Shown piece after piece: positions 11,475 to 24,439 of a DNA stretch of 64,000 nt. The notes under the pieces are model-generated. The model was not told the origin of the DNA and did not search any database. It saw only the letters and a program-made list of their open reading frames with translations. The position numbers and the translations under genes are program-made. Every line of letters starts with the position of its first letter. Positions within the stretch are counted from its first letter, which is position 1. This DNA is from Pyropia yezoensis (Eukaryota > Rhodophyta > Bangiophyceae > Bangiales > Bangiaceae): assembly GCA_009829735.1 (NCBI GenBank), contig CM020620.1:9006545-9070544 (forward strand), given 5' to 3'.

Positions 11475-14209
11475 ATGGGCCGCACACCCAAGGGCAAGCG
11501 GCCCTCGGCGTTGGGCGGGAGTTCCAAGGTGCCGCTGCCGCCCATCCGAAAGTCGGCCAAGAAGGGCAGCTCGCGCAAGGCGGCTGCCGCCGGCACTCCC
11601 TCTGCTGCCGCCGCTGCCGCCGCTGGTGCCGCTGCTGCCGGCGGCATGGACGGGGCCAAGCTCGAGTCCGTCGCCCAGCTCATCGCCACCCTCTCCCGCA
11701 AGGCCGACGCGTTTGACGCGGCGCAGGACAAGGCAGAGGCCGCCGCGGAGCGGCAGGCGGCCAGCGGCTCGGGCAGCAAAAGGAAGCCCCGCAAGGTCGC
11801 CGTCGCTGCCCGCCCCCGCCGCCGTGCGCCGGCTGCGGCTGCGGCGGCGGTGGCGGTGGAGCCAGAGATGGAGATGGAAGTGGAGGGGGAAGGGGAGGGG
11901 GAGGGGGTGGGGGGGGGGGGGGCGGCGGCGTCTGGCGCACCCACCGCCGACTCGTCGGCCAGCGACGCGTCCGACTCGGACGCGAGTGGCAGTGGCGCCT
12001 CTTCCGCCTCGGACGCTTCCGGCAGTGACGCCTCGGATGACGACGGTGCCGACGCCAGCGGCAGCGACGCAGACGAGGAGGCGCAGCATCAGGCACAGCT
12101 GCGGGAGCTGGAAAAGGCCGACCCGGCTTTCTTTGCCTACCTCCGCGAGAACGAGCCGGCGCTGCTCGACTTTGGGGAAGCCGACGACAACGACGAGCAG
12201 CCGCGTGCCGATGGCGACAGCGACGCCGAGGCGGACCTGTCCTCCTCGGACGAGGAACCGTCAGACGACGAGGAGGCTGCCGCCGACGCTGAGGTGGCAG
12301 GTGTAGCCGCCGAGGACGAGGACGAGGTCGGTGACGCTGCCGCCGACGTTGAGGCGACCGACGGCGACCAGGTGGTCACGGCCGAGCGGGTGGCGCGGTG
12401 GAATGCCGCCCTGGACGCTCGTACGGTTGGCGAACGCACCGCCCGGTTGATGGTCCGTGCCTTTCGGGCTGGGTGTGAGCTCTCCCACGGGTCGGACCCT
12501 GGCGGCGGCGGCGGCGCTGCTGGTGCTGCTGGCGGGCGCGGTGGTGGTGGTGGTGGTGGTGGTGGTGGTGGTGGTGGTGGTCGCGTCGGCGGTGGTGTCG
12601 GCGGTAAACCCCCCGTCGCGGACGAAACGGTGGTGGCGGCGGATGGAAGCTTTGGCGCCGCCGGCGTGCGCTTTGCGTCGGCCCGGGTCTTCCGGTCGGT
12701 CATGACACTCGGCGCGGTGCGGCTGCACGACGTCCTGGACATCATGCTCGGCCGCTCCGACGCGTCTGCGGCGGGCCTCGCCACTTTCCACCCAGAGCAG
12801 AGCGGCCGGTGGCCCAAGCTGCGGGCGCTGGCCAAGGCCTACGCCATGACCTACTTGGGCCTCCTCTCCGCGGTCAACGACGCGCCCACGTCGCGGGTGC
12901 TCCTCCGCCACGCCCCGCGGCTGGCGCCCTACGCGGCCGTCGAGGCCCCCATTGGCCACCGCCTGAACCGCCTGGTTGTCGACGCGTGGGCATCGTCGGG
13001 GGTGTCGGCCGCCACCCGCCTGCGGGCTTACCTCACCCTCCGGGCCATCATCCTGGCGCGGCCGGCCAGCTTCTTCACCCCGCTCCTCAAGCTGTGTGTT
13101 GCCGCGTACCGCCGGCGGGTCGGAGCTCGCAATTCCCCCCGCGCCCTCCCGCGCATTGCTTTTGCGGTGCGGAGCCTGGTGGAGCTCACGGCCCTGGACG
13201 TGGCGCAGGCCTACACGCTGGCGTTTGGGGGCATCCGGGACCTTGCCATTACCCTCCGTGGCGCCCTGACGGCGGCCGACAAGGTGGCCGGCCGCCTGCC
13301 CGTCCTGTCGTGGCCCTTTCTCAACAGCCTCCGCCTGTGGGCGGCGGTGCTGTGTGCGGCACCCAGCGCCGATGCAGGGCTGGGCGCCCTCGTCTACCCG
13401 TTTGTGCAGGTGTGCCTGGGCGCCATGGGCCTGGCCGTCACGCCCCGCACCTTCCCAGTGCGCTTCCACATTGCGGGCTGGCTCGCCGACGTACAGGCCG
13501 CGTCCGGGGCGTACGTACCACTGGCGCCGCCGCTGCTGGAGGTTCTGCAGTGTGCGGAGCTCCGCAAGGCCCGCTCCGCTCTGCCAACGCCTGGGCCACG
13601 CAAGGCGGCAGATGGTGGCGGCGGCAGCGGTGGCGGTAAGGGTGGCCGCCGCCCCCCCCCCGCCCCCCTCACCGCCCCCGACCGTCCCATTGACTGGCGC
13701 ACCACCGCCCGTGTGTCAGACGCGGGCGTCCGTACGGCGGGCTTCCGGTCGGGCCTTGTCCGGCGGTCGCTGTTGCTGCTGGGTCGCCACGCGGCGGGCC
13801 AGGCTTCGCACGTGGCGTTTCCCGAGCTCGTCGCCCCGACGGTGGGGGCGCTCAAGCGCTTTGCCAGCACCACCCGCGTCCCGGAATTCCGCGCTGACGT
13901 GGCTGGCCTCGTCGACGCCCTCACCGCCACCGCGTCGGCAGTGGCGGCCGCCCGCTCGACGGTGCCATTTGGGCCCCGCGACGCCGCAACGGTCTGTGGC
14001 AAGCCGGGCACTGCGGGGATGCAGCGGGCGGTGTTGGACAGCCTCACCGCCGGCGGGCGCACCACCCCGGTGGAGGGATGGTACCGGGTGGAGCGGGAGC
14101 GGCTCGTCAAGGAGGACGCCCTCCGCGATGCGGGGATGGATGGGAGCGACGCAGAGGAGGAGGTTCGGGGGGCGGGCGGGGGCGACGCTGCCGTGGGCGC
14201 CGACTCGAC

Positions 14210-14243
<34 letters not shown>

Positions 14244-14477
14244 AACGACGACGACTCGGACGGTGGGGGTGGGCAACATGCCGGAGAGGCGGTGGCACGC
14301 GAGGCGCGGGCGGCCAAGAAGGCAACAGCCAAGGAACGCAAGGCCGCAAAGACAGCTGCTGCGCGCTCCGCGGCGACACGCGCCATGCAACGGCCGGTGC
14401 GGCTGAGCGCGCCGGGGGTGGATGAGGATACGGTCGACACGCTTGTGCTGTCCGACTCAGACTCTGGGGACGAGTGA
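11475..14477 (+). CDS. NOC2: Nucleolar complex protein 2 (ribosome biogenesis)
   Basis: The 1000-residue protein starts with a basic Lys/Arg-rich segment (MGRTPKGKR) that fits nucleolar targeting. Next come Ala-rich and strongly acidic Ser/Asp/Glu tracts (about residues 130-290) and a Gly run near 356-370. The conserved Noc2 domain covers about residues 390-700, with blocks such as MTYLGLLSAVNDAPTSR, FFTPLLKLCVAAYR, LSWPFLNSLRLW and YPFVQVCLGAM. An acidic Asp run and a Lys/Ala-rich tail end it. Noc2 pairs with Noc1 and Noc3 in 60S precursor maturation and export. It is longer than yeast Noc2 because of the low-complexity inserts. The open frame is intact, so no intron is needed. The start at 11475 begins the basic segment. 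Confidence 0.92.
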
Positions 14478-14785
14478 AGGGGGAAGTGGAATCGGGGGTT
14501 GGGCTTTGGCGCCAGTTGCTCCGTGTGGTGTCCCTCGTGCATGGTCATTATCATCGCGCTTGTCCATCCTTTTGTTTTCCCTTTCGTGGAATGTGTCTGA
14601 TGGCGGGTGCTGAGCTGCCATCCACCGTTAATAGACCACACCACAGCGGGCATGGAATGGGGTCACACGAATAAATCACACGACACGCACACACGCTCAC
14701 GAGCGACAGGGCAGCCCACTGCCGCTCCGTCCCCCCTCCTGTTCACCAGCACAACTGCCACCCACTCTTCTCGCACCTCATCCAA
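14478..14785. other. Convergent spacer between NOC2 and the zinc-finger gene
   Basis: Short lower-GC stretch holding both 3' ends. An AATAAA occurs near 14670 (CGAATAAATCAC), which could serve NOC2 polyadenylation. Confidence 0.4.
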
Positions 14786-16546
14786 TCAGGCACCTTCTGC
14801 CACTGCTGCCTCGACGGCCGCTGCAGCCTCGGCCGCGGCCGCTGCCTCGGCTGCTGCCGACGCAACCGCCGCGTCTGGTACTCCCGCCTCAAAGGCTGCT
14901 GCCGACGCATCGGCTGCCGCCGTCCCTTCGGTCGCCGCTGCCGCCTCTGGCGTCGTACCCGCTGCCACCATCGCGGCTGCCGCTGCCGTCGCCGCTGCCG
15001 TCGCCGCCGCCGCGTCAGGGGCTTCGGGCTCATCCGCCGGCTTCTTCGCCACCCCTGTCTGTTGATTGTGCACCGTCCGCGCGTGACGCAGCAGGTTGTG
15101 CTTTAGGCCAAAGCGGCTGCCACACACTTCGCACCGGAACGGCCGCTTCTTCTCGTGCACCGCCGCCACATGGTCCCGCAGCTGGTTCTGCGTCACGTAC
15201 CGGTTGCAGCAGTGGACGCACATGTACGGGCGGCTGGCGCCGTGGTCGGTCACCATGTGCTTCTTCAGCTCGGTGCTGCGCTCAAACTCTTGGCCACAGA
15301 GGGAGCACTTGGAGAGGGCGAGCGCCCAGGTTGGGTCGGACGGGTCCGTCGGCGACGGCGCCATGGTCGTTGCGTAGCCTGTGGCGGTGCTGCTCGCGGC
15401 GGCCGCGGCCGCTGCCCCTGCCGTTGCGGGGGATGGAGGCGCCGCATCAGCGGCGCCGTTGGTGTCGCCGGTCGCAGCAGCCGCCCGCACCGCCGCCACC
15501 GCCGCTGCGGTGGCTGCCGCAGACGCGGCAGCCGCTGCGGCAGCGTCGGTCGCGCCGCCACCGCCTTGGTCAGCCGCCATCTCGGCCGCGTGTTGAGCCG
15601 TCACCCACGCGCCACCGGGGTGGTAAGGCGACACAGAGGGGGGCGCACTAGAGGCGGCCCCTGCAGAAGCCGATGACCGCGTCGTCCGTGTGGTGGCTAG
15701 CGCCACAGCGGCCGCCTTTTCCATGAGCTGCCTGGAAATCTCCTCCTCCGACAAAGCGGTCGCGGGTGGCGCCTCGGGCACTGGCGGCGGCGGAGACGGC
15801 AGCAGCGGCTGCGGCGGCGACGACTCCGGCGGGGCAGCAGCCGCAGAGCTGCCGCCCTCCGCACCGGGCTTTGGGCGCTTTGACGCCCCGCCGTCCGAAG
15901 CATCGGACGCGCGACTCCGACGGCGGGTGCCCCCGTTCGCTGACGTGCCCCGCCCAGAGGGAGGCCGTCCCGCCGAGCGACCACCCGAACGACCCCCCGG
16001 TCGGGGGACCACTACCGTCACGGGCAGCGAGTCACTGGCAGGGACACCCCGCTGGGCCGGCGCCCCCCCCCCCCCGCCGTCGTCCTCGTCGTCCACATCG
16101 TCCCCAGCCATGACCACCACAGGCAGCTCATCATCATCCACCGGAGCGACGGGAGGTGCCGAGGCGCCTCCACTCATGTGGCCGGTTGGGGGCAGCTCCA
16201 GAAGGACCCCCGGGTCATCGTACTCTACTACCACGTCCATCTCGTCGGCGGCGGTTACACTCAACAAGGGGGCGCCGTAGCCACCATAGCCAGCCGAGCC
16301 CCCCGCGCCCGCGCCCACCCCGGGACCGCCAGCCGGCGCCAGTGCCGGCTGCGGGGGTTGCGGCTGCAGCCGCCTCAGCGACGGGTGGACGACCATGGTC
16401 ACAGATGTTGCGCCCGCGAGGAGGGCGTTCTGCAACGACAGCTGGGCCACATCATAGCCCGCCGCGGCGAGCAGGCTGCGGCAGTCATCCACCACGGACA
16501 GGAGCGTGCGGCCGCCGGGGCCGACCGCATGCGACGGGCCGCTCAT
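14786..16546 (-). CDS. Three-finger C2H2 zinc-finger protein
   Basis: The 586-residue protein has a unique N-terminal region (SVVDDCRSLLAAAGYDVAQL), an acidic Asp/Glu stretch, a basic Ser/Arg/Lys segment that could be a nuclear signal (RRRSRASDASDGGASKRPK), long Ala-rich stretches and three adjacent fingers at about residues 413-492. Each finger reads C-x2-C-x12-H-x4-H (CSLCGQEF, CVHCCNRY, CEVCGSRF). The canonical spacing and links fit DNA binding, so it is probably a transcription regulator, but its target is unknown. The C-terminus is an Ala-rich tail. The start at 16546 is the ATG preceding the conserved-looking segment; the frame also remains open to 16726. Confidence 0.85.
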   Translation of the reverse strand: MSGPSHAVGPGGRTLLSVVDDCRSLLAAAGYDVAQLSLQNALLAGATSVTMVVHPSLRRLQPQPPQPALAPAGGPGVGAGAGGSAGYGGYGAPLLSVTAADEMDVVVEYDDPGVLLELPPTGHMSGGASAPPVAPVDDDELPVVVMAGDDVDDEDDGGGGGAPAQRGVPASDSLPVTVVVPRPGGRSGGRSAGRPPSGRGTSANGGTRRRSRASDASDGGASKRPKPGAEGGSSAAAAPPESSPPQPLLPSPPPPVPEAPPATALSEEEISRQLMEKAAAVALATTRTTRSSASAGAASSAPPSVSPYHPGGAWVTAQHAAEMAADQGGGGATDAAAAAAASAAATAAAVAAVRAAAATGDTNGAADAAPPSPATAGAAAAAAASSTATGYATTMAPSPTDPSDPTWALALSKCSLCGQEFERSTELKKHMVTDHGASRPYMCVHCCNRYVTQNQLRDHVAAVHEKKRPFRCEVCGSRFGLKHNLLRHARTVHNQQTGVAKKPADEPEAPDAAAATAAATAAAAAMVAAGTTPEAAAATEGTAAADASAAAFEAGVPDAAVASAAAEAAAAAEAAAAVEAAVAEGA

Positions 16547-18129
16547 GGTGGCGGGCGTCGTTGTCAACGCCCCCCTCCGACCACCTCTCCAGCAGTGGCC
16601 GAAGAGAATCAAAAACGGGAGGCAGGGGGAAAGAACAGCTGGGTGGGGAGCAAGAGGGGGAGCCGGGGGGGGAGGAGGGCCGGGGGGGTGAGCAGGACAG
16701 AGAGAGTCGAGTAGTGCCAAGACCAATAGCCGCTGCAGCCGCCAAAGTCACACCGACGCCGCCGTCTGCAGTCTGACACCCAGTCCAACAGCACCACCAC
16801 CCCCCCCCCCTCCCAACGGCGGCCACGCCGCCGCCCTCCCCCACCGTCCTCAACCCCGCCACCGCCGGCCCGCCGCCGCCCAGTCCGCACCGCCGCTGCG
16901 CTCCGGCCACCCGGCTCCCCCCCCACCCGCGCGGCGGGGGCGCGAAATCCGGGAGCCCCGCGCGAGCAAGGCGCCGGGAAATCCCTCGGCCCCACGCGCC
17001 CGCCCACCACCGACGGCGCGAGTCCGGATGGCGACGCAGGCGGCGGCGCGGCGGAAGCACGGGCACGGTGAGCGCAACCCCCCCCCCCCCCCCCCCCCCC
17101 CCCCCGCAAGCCCTCCAAATCACTGCACCCAAAGGAAAGGGGGGGGGTCCCGCCCTCCCTCTCCCTACCACAGGCCCAGCTGCTGCCGTGGGCGCGCGCG
17201 CGGGCGCTACTGGCGGGGTCACGGTCGTCGGGAAGGAAACGGGGAACAGACTCGGGGGGGGGGGGGGGGGAGGGGGGGGGTGAGGGGCACCCACTGCCCG
17301 CCTCGTCGTCGTAGGTGTTTAATCGCCGCCGCGACCGACCGCCACACGGCCCGCTTCTCGCCTCCCTGTTAAAGGAGGGGGGGCGAGCACAGCGCCCGCC
17401 CGGCAGGAAGCACGGACAGGAAGGCGGGAGCGCACCTGCGCGCCAACTGTGTTGCGTTAACTTCGGTTGCGGGAGCCCCGCTTGGGAAAGTATAGGCTGT
17501 GGCTGGAGAGGCCTCGGACGTGCGGCTGGGCGGCGCCGCCGTCGTCACCGAAATTCGGACTGGCCAGGGCAGGCCTATTGCGCAAACCAACGTGGGCGGG
17601 AGAGCTCCCCTTTCCCCCCCCCCCCCCTCCCCCCCCCTCACCGGGGCGCAGGAAGAGGCGTGCACACCGGCTGCGCGTCGTAAATTCGTAGAATCCCATG
17701 GGTGGGGGAAAAAAGGGGGAGCGGCCGACGAGGCAAGCCATCTACCAATCTGCGGGAAGCGCCTGGCCGCCAAAAGAGGCGGAGCGGGTGGCCAACCGTT
17801 TGGACAAGGCTGACAGGGCGTCATTCGAGGCCTCGGTGGTCGCGTGCCCCGTCGGATGATCCGACTTGGATCCAACCGCCCTGATGGACGCCAGTAAACA
17901 TGCCAGTAGTGGCCCCCCTTCATCCGACACCCATCAGGTCAAAAGAGTAACTACACACGGACTGTCGCTCGTCGCTCCCCTCTTGTTCACGCTCTTTCTT
18001 TCTCGGCGCCGTCTGCTCGTCCAGTCCAGTCCAGTCGTGCAGCCGCGCCTCCCCCCTTCCCACCCAGACCACGCTACCCACACACCCTACTACGACTCCC
18101 CCCCCACCCCCACCACCACCCCCCGCGGC
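16547..18129. other. Spacer between zinc-finger and importin-like genes
   Basis: About 1.6 kb without a supported gene. It carries a C tract at about 17080-17105, a G tract at about 17256-17280 and GC-rich simple sequence. It includes the zinc-finger promoter side and the 3' flank of the importin-like gene. Confidence 0.45.
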
Positions 18130-21100
18130 TCACCCCCCGCCATGATACACCCGCAGCGCCTCCACGCCCACCTCCCCTCGCCGCAGACGCCACACGTCCG
18201 CAACGGCAGCGTAAAACGACCGGGGGCGCCCGCCCCCCGCGGCGCCGACCAGCGCCGCCGCCACGGCGGGCGCGGCGCCCGCCGGCAGCGCGGGCGCGGC
18301 GGCCCAGGCGGCGGCCGACAGGAGCGCCGCCACCCGCCCCGCCGCGGGCGGGTCCAGCGGCGGGGACCCCACCGACGGGACCACCGGCGGCGCGCCGCCA
18401 CAGGCACACCCGTCCACGCCCGGGGGGAAGGGCGGGTGCACGCCGCCAGCCGCCGCCGTTGCGGCGTGGCACGGGTAGGCGGGGGGGGGCGGCGCCGCGG
18501 CGGCCGCCGCAATGATGGCCGCCACGTCACCGCCGTCGGCGGTTTCCCGGGGCACCCCGCCCGCACCCCCCCCGCCGCCCCCGCCCGCCTCGGTGGCAGC
18601 GTCCCAGGCACGCGACCGCAGCCGGGCGAGCGCGTAGAGCGCCTCGGCGGCAAGGCGGGCGGTGCGGGCCTCGGGGGCGTTTGCCGCGGCGGCGAGCAGC
18701 GCCCCCCCCACCCCGCCTCCCCGCCCCCCCGGCAGCAGCACCGCGGCGGCGGCGCGGCCGAGCACGCCCCCGCCCACCCCATCGGCGGCGTCGAGCAGCA
18801 GCGCCCGCCATCCGCGCACGACGGACCGCCCTATGCCCGCGTCGGCAACGCCGCCGCCCGCCACGGCGGCGAGAGAGCCCAGGCCGACCGTCGCCACGTC
18901 GGCCAGGTGGGGCGCCACCGCCGTCGCTCCCGCGCCGCCGTCGCCGCCGTCTTGGAGAGCGTGCCGGAGGAGCGACGCGGCGGCACCGAGGAGCTCCCCC
19001 GACGTGCCCCAGCCGCCCGCGTCGGGGCGGGAGGCAAACACCGCCACTACCCGCAGGGCCGCCCCGACGCTGACGCCCACGACGGCCGACCCGGCGGGCA
19101 CCCGCGGCAGCAGGGCGGTGAGGGTGTAGAGCCAGGCGGGCTCCCCGGCGGGGCCCGACCGCCCAAACGAGCCGACCACCAGCCCAATACACGAGACAAC
19201 CAGGCGAGCCAGGTCGGCGTCGGCCGCCGCCGCCGCCGCAGCCGCTGCCGCCGCCGCGCTGCCGTCAGAGGCGCCGGCACCACCACAACCACCGCCAGCA
19301 GGTGCAGCACCCCCGTCCACCCCCCCCCCTCCCGCCGCCGACCCCGGCGCCACCCCCGTGGCGCTGTCACGGTCGCCCTCCTCGTCGGCCAACTCGGGCG
19401 CCACGCACGCAACAAGGAGGTCTCCCAAGGCGGCCGCCACCGCCCCATCCGCGGCGTAAGAGGCGGCCAGGCCCGCAATCGTGTCTGAGTGAGCGCGCAG
19501 CAGCGCTCGCGCAACGGCCACGTCGCCCGTCTCCTTGGCCGCCGCGGTGAGCAGCCGCAGGTCGCGCGCCATGTCGCCTGATGACGCTGCGGGGGGCATG
19601 GGGGCACCGCCGCCGCCGCCCGCCCACTGGGCCGGCGACGACGCTCGCCACGACGACGGGTCGGTGGCTGGGGAAAAGGCCTTGGCCGCCGCCGCCAGCG
19701 CGCCGCCGTCGCCAGCACGGGCAATGGCAGCGGCGGCGGCCGCAGCGGCCGCAGCCAGCCGCGCCGACGGAGCCCCCACAATTGCCGCCACTGCTGCCAG
19801 CCGCTCCTCCGAGGTGCGGAGGACAGACGCGGCACGTGCAAGCGCGGCTGTCACGTCCACCGCAGCGCCCGGCGGGAGCGCCGAGGAGAGGCCACGCGCA
19901 CCCGCCGGGCCGCCTTGCGGCTCGCTCTGGCGGTGGCCATTGGCAAAGCCGCCACCGCGGGCCAGCCCGCCGGCGACGCCCCCCGCCCCCCCGCCTCCCC
20001 CCTCCCCCGCCCCAATAGGCGGCGCTCCAAACCCCCCCAGCAGGTCATCGGCGTAGGGGAGCAGCGCGCCGGGCGCCACATCGGCCAGCCCCCGTAGCGC
20101 ACGCGCCGCCTCGACGGGCGCGTCGCGGGCGGCGGCAGCCAGGACCGGCACCACCGCACCCCGCACATCGGGGGGTCCCCGTCCGACCGTCGGGGCGTAG
20201 GCGGCGAGGAATGCCAGCGCGGCGCGGCGGGCGTGGCCGAGCGCCGGTGATGCCCCTCCCGCCGCCCCCGAAGGGGGATGGGTGTGGGGTGGTGGCAGCG
20301 CGGCCAACCCAGGGGGAGACAGCGACGGCAACACCCGCCGGAGCACCCACAGGACCGCCTCGTCGAGCGCCCGGGCGCTGGTGCAGGTGCCCGCGTCGGC
20401 CGCGGCGGCCATGGCAAACAGGGCCGCCTCCCACGCGCACAGCGCCGTGGAGGCAGCGGCCGCGGCAGCCGCGGCGGCGGCCGGCCGCCCCTCATCCGTC
20501 CGCGCCGCGGCGGCGGCCACGCCAGCCGCCGCCGCGTCGAGGGCGTCGAGCGCCGGCGACAGCAGCGAGATGAACCGGTCCAACGACAGGGACGAGGCGG
20601 CCAGCAGCAGCACATCCCCAATGACCTCCCGCCGGTGGCTGTGTTCCCCCGCCGCGAGCTCATCGCCCAGCACCGCCGCCGTGGCGGCGGGGTCGCCGGG
20701 CAGCGCCACGCGGCCCACCATGGTTCGCACCGCCACGGGCAGGCGGTCGCCACAGAGGCGGGCCGTTACAGGCGCGTCCGCCGCAGACGGTTGGCTGTGG
20801 ACTGACGGGAGGGCGGCGGAGAGCGCACCCCAGCCCGCAACGGCAGCGAGGAAGGCGCCTTCGCTGCCGCTTGTCAGGCACGCGTCGAGGACGTCCACAA
20901 GCGTCAGGGCCACGTTGCCGCCATCGGCCCCACCGGCCACCCCTCCCCCCTCGACGCCGCCGCCGCCACCGCCGCCGCCCCCCCCCGCCAGCGCCTGGTT
21001 GACATACTCGAGCAGCTCATCCGCGTGGCACTCGACGGTGGCGGCGGCAACCTCGGCCACCCCGTGGGCCACCCGCTCACACCCCCCCGCCGCCCGCAGC

Positions 21101-22248
21101 GCCGCGACAAGCCCGTCGGCCAGCAGCCGAATGCGGCCGTCGCCCACCACAAACGCCGCCACCGCGTCGCCGAGCGCCTCCGCCCCGTCCCGCGCCAGCT
21201 CCGCGTCTGCGAGGGCGCTCAACAGCAGCGCCAGGGCGGGGTGGCCCGCCGCCGTGGCAGCGGCGGGGGGGGGCGCCGCGGGCGGCACGCCCCCGCCGCC
21301 TCCACGGACACCCCTGCCGCCGCCGACGCCGCCGCCACCGCCGCCTCCCCCCCCACTGCCGGATGGGGGCGCGCCCCACCGACGGCGCCAGCCGTCGGTG
21401 CCACCCGCGAGCAGGTGAAGCCGCGCCACCGCCACCCCCGCCCGGCGGACGGGCAGGGGCGGCCGGGCGGCGGCCGGGTGTGCCCCCCCCCCGGCTGGGC
21501 CCCCCCCTAGCGCCCCCCCCCCCCCGACAGAGGGCGCCCCCCCCAGCGCAGCCGCCGCCGCCGCGAGTGCGGCGGGCGCCTGGGCGGCAAGGAGGTCCCG
21601 GGCGTACCCCCCCCCCCTCCCGCCCCTCCCCCCCTCCCCCGGCGCGGTCACCAGCGCCTCGGCCACCGCCGCGTGCGCGGCGGCGCTCCCTCCCGTCGTG
21701 GCCAGCAGGGCGCCCACCGCGGCGGCCGCCGCGGCGGCGGTCGGCGGCGTCCACGCCGCCACCGTCGCCGCGGCCGCCAACGCACTCGCCGCCGCCGCGG
21801 GGTTGCCCGCCACCGCGGGGCAGCGGATGGTGGCCAGCGACAGCCGCCGCACCGCCTCGGCGGGGTCCGTCTCATCGGCCAACCCGGCGTCGCCGTCGAC
21901 GCCGCCGCCGCCCCCTCCGCCGCCGCCGCCACCGCCGCCGCCACTGCCACCGCCATCACCACCACCACCACCACCGCCACCACCACCACCACCAGGGGCC
22001 ACCCCGCCGCCGCCACCACCGCCGCCGCCGTCGGCGGCACTGGCCAGCCGTGCCGCCGCGGCCGCCGCTGCTGCCGCCCGCAGCGCCCCCCAGTCGGCAC
22101 GCACCCGCGCCAGCAGCGTGCCCGCCGCGTAGAGGGCCACCGCCGCGGCCGCTCCCGGCCCAGCCGCCGCCGCCACCGCCGCCGCCGTCGCCGACACCCC
22201 CCCCGCCAGTGGCGGTGACGGGTGGCCACCCCCGCCGGCGGGCGGGTG

Positions 22249-22279
<31 letters not shown>

Positions 22280-22569
22280 GCTAACGGCGGCGGCCGTCCA
22301 CCCCCACCGGCACCATCACCCCCGCCACCACCCCCTCCGTCACCGCCGCCACCGCCGCCGCCACCCCCACCGCCACCCCCACCATCACCGCCGTCGCCGT
22401 TGCCTACCAGCGCCGCCACCACCCCGTACGCCGCCGGCGAGGCACGGACGGCCACCAGGTACGCGTCCGCCGCTGCACGGTCGGCCGGGGGGGTGGACGA
22501 GGCGTGGAGGGCGGCGAGCGCGCGGGCGCAGGTGACGGCGGTGGCGTCATCGGGGATGAGGCGAGCCAT
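18130..22569 (-). CDS. Importin-beta family nuclear transport receptor (transportin-3/importin-13-like)
   Basis: The single open frame gives 1479 residues. The N-terminus (ALAALHASS...) followed by AAGTLLARVRADWGALR resembles the importin-beta N-terminal repeat. Helical HEAT-like repeats follow throughout, including VAHGVAEVAAATVECHADELLEYVNQ and REVIGDVLLLAASSLSLDRFISLLSPAL, patterns seen in the transportin-3/importin-13/Mtr10 group. Gly- and Ala-rich inserts (for example about residues 55-110 and 180-230) make it longer than the usual 900-1000 residues. It would carry cargo through nuclear pores under Ran control. The ATG at 22569 begins the conserved region. The frame ends abruptly at GGTGAG, so a 3' intron is possible. 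Family assignment is by helical pattern only. Confidence 0.6.
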
Positions 22570-24439
22570 GGCGCGAGCGGGGGGGGGTGGGGGGGGGAGG
22601 GCGTTGCAGCAGCGGGCCAGGAAGGGTGAGGGGGACGGGGACAAGAGGGGCGACGCCGCAGGGGGGGGGGGGGGAGGGTTGGGCCGTGGGGAGGGGCGAC
22701 AAGCGGCGCGGGGGGGTAGACGGATTGGGGGGACGGGCCGCGCTGCCGATGCAGGGGGGGAGGAGGGGGCAGCGGGGCGTGTGCAGCTGGGGAGGAGGAG
22801 AAGGGGGGGGGGGAACCTGTTGAGGGGTGGTGGAGGGAAGGGGGGGGGAGGGGGAACCCACCCGCCCGCCTGCCGACGGGCGGCGCCGCGGCGTCGACCC
22901 GCTGCGCCGCGGCGGCAGCGGTGGGGCGCACGCCGCGGGATGTGGAGGAGGACGGGCAAGGGGGGAGGGGTCAGATGGGGGGGGGGTGGACCACGCGCGG
23001 CTGTAGCGGTGGGGGGGCTGACGCGCGGGGCGGTGGGGGGCTCTGGAAAGGGAGTGGGCGACCGCCGGCGTTGCAGATCTGGCCCCCGTGCGAGGCGGGT
23101 CGGTGGGGCGGCTGGCCGCGGCGGCACCACCCAATAAGGGGTCCCAGCGGGTGGTCCCCTTTGAACGGAACACCTTTGCAGGGGGACTGACGCCCTTGGC
23201 GGCGGCCGCGCCACGCCACGGCGAGCAGCCGCCGACCAGGTGCAGGCTGCCTGCCACCGCCGTGTTCTTCCCGCGCCGCCGCGCCCCGCCGCCGCGCCCC
23301 GCCACACCCGCCCTTTTTTACCGCTGCCGTGGGCCGGGGGGGGCTGCCGCCAGCGACGGCAGTGGGGGGATGGTGCGGGGGGATGACGGGCGCGGGAGCC
23401 GGCTCGGCCGCCGCCGGCCGGCGGGGGCGCGTCGGCGGCGGCCACCCACGGTCCCTCCCCGTCAGCCCCCCCCCCGCCAATCTTTTGTATAGCGCTCGGC
23501 GGGCCGCCGCGGCTTGTTTTTGCTTCTCCTTCCTCACCACGCCCACCCACACAGCTGTCCCCACTTCTTACTTATTTTTTATTTTTCTTCTTCCTCTTTG
23601 TTTGCCCGCTGCTGCTCGCGCGGCGCTTGCCGCCCGGGGCGGCGCCACGCGCGCCGACAGGGGTTGTGGCAGCGGGCGCCCCTGCCTGCCAGCCCAGCCC
23701 CCTTGGCGCTCCCACGTGCCCTTGTCAAGCCGTTGCCGGCGTCTCTCGGCGTGCCGTTCAGCCGCCGGCACCACAGCCGAGCCAAACCCTCCCTGCCATC
23801 GATCACGCCGGTAATGAGGAGGAAACGGCGGGGGCGAAACAAGCTACCTTTGCCTCTACCTCCACGGGGCACGGGCACGTCACTTGGTTTAGGACCCCCT
23901 CCCCCCCCCCCCCCCCCCCCCGCCCCTTGACGTCATGGCGGCAGGGCACCACCCCGCAGGGATCTTGATGCTCCGCCGTGCGTCGGGCACAGGCCGGCGC
24001 CCCAGCCGTGGAAGGACCGTAGCCGACGCCCGTCCACAGCCCGCCAGCCAGCCGCGGCGGCGCTGTCATCAGCGGCGGGGTGCCCGCGGGATCGCTCGCG
24101 GAACGTTGACGTCTACGGCGGGGGGCTGGGCCCGCGGCCCGTTGCTCGTTGCCGAGCGCAGCGGCCGGGGCGTGGCCGCCGTGGCGGGCGGGAGGCGTTC
24201 AAGGTATGTAGCTGCTTGCCCTTCAGGGAGGCATGCGCCGAAGGGGTGGTGAAGTCTGTTCCGCATATACATAATTAGCGAAGCTCCTATGTGGAGCAGC
24301 CACGCTTGTTGTCGCGCTAACGCCAATTGATTGGTCCACGTATTTGCAATACCAAATTGCTTCTGGCCACACGTTGAATGGATATGGCTCGGGTGGCATG
24401 ATGCTGGACCCGTCGGGGGGGGGGGGGGGGTGGGGGGGG
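22570..24439. other. Spacer upstream of the importin-like gene
   Basis: G-rich on the plus strand near the gene start (C-rich mRNA leader), then a T-rich stretch near 23510-23610 and a C tract near 23895-23921. AT content rises near 24240-24380. No coding region is supported. Confidence 0.45.
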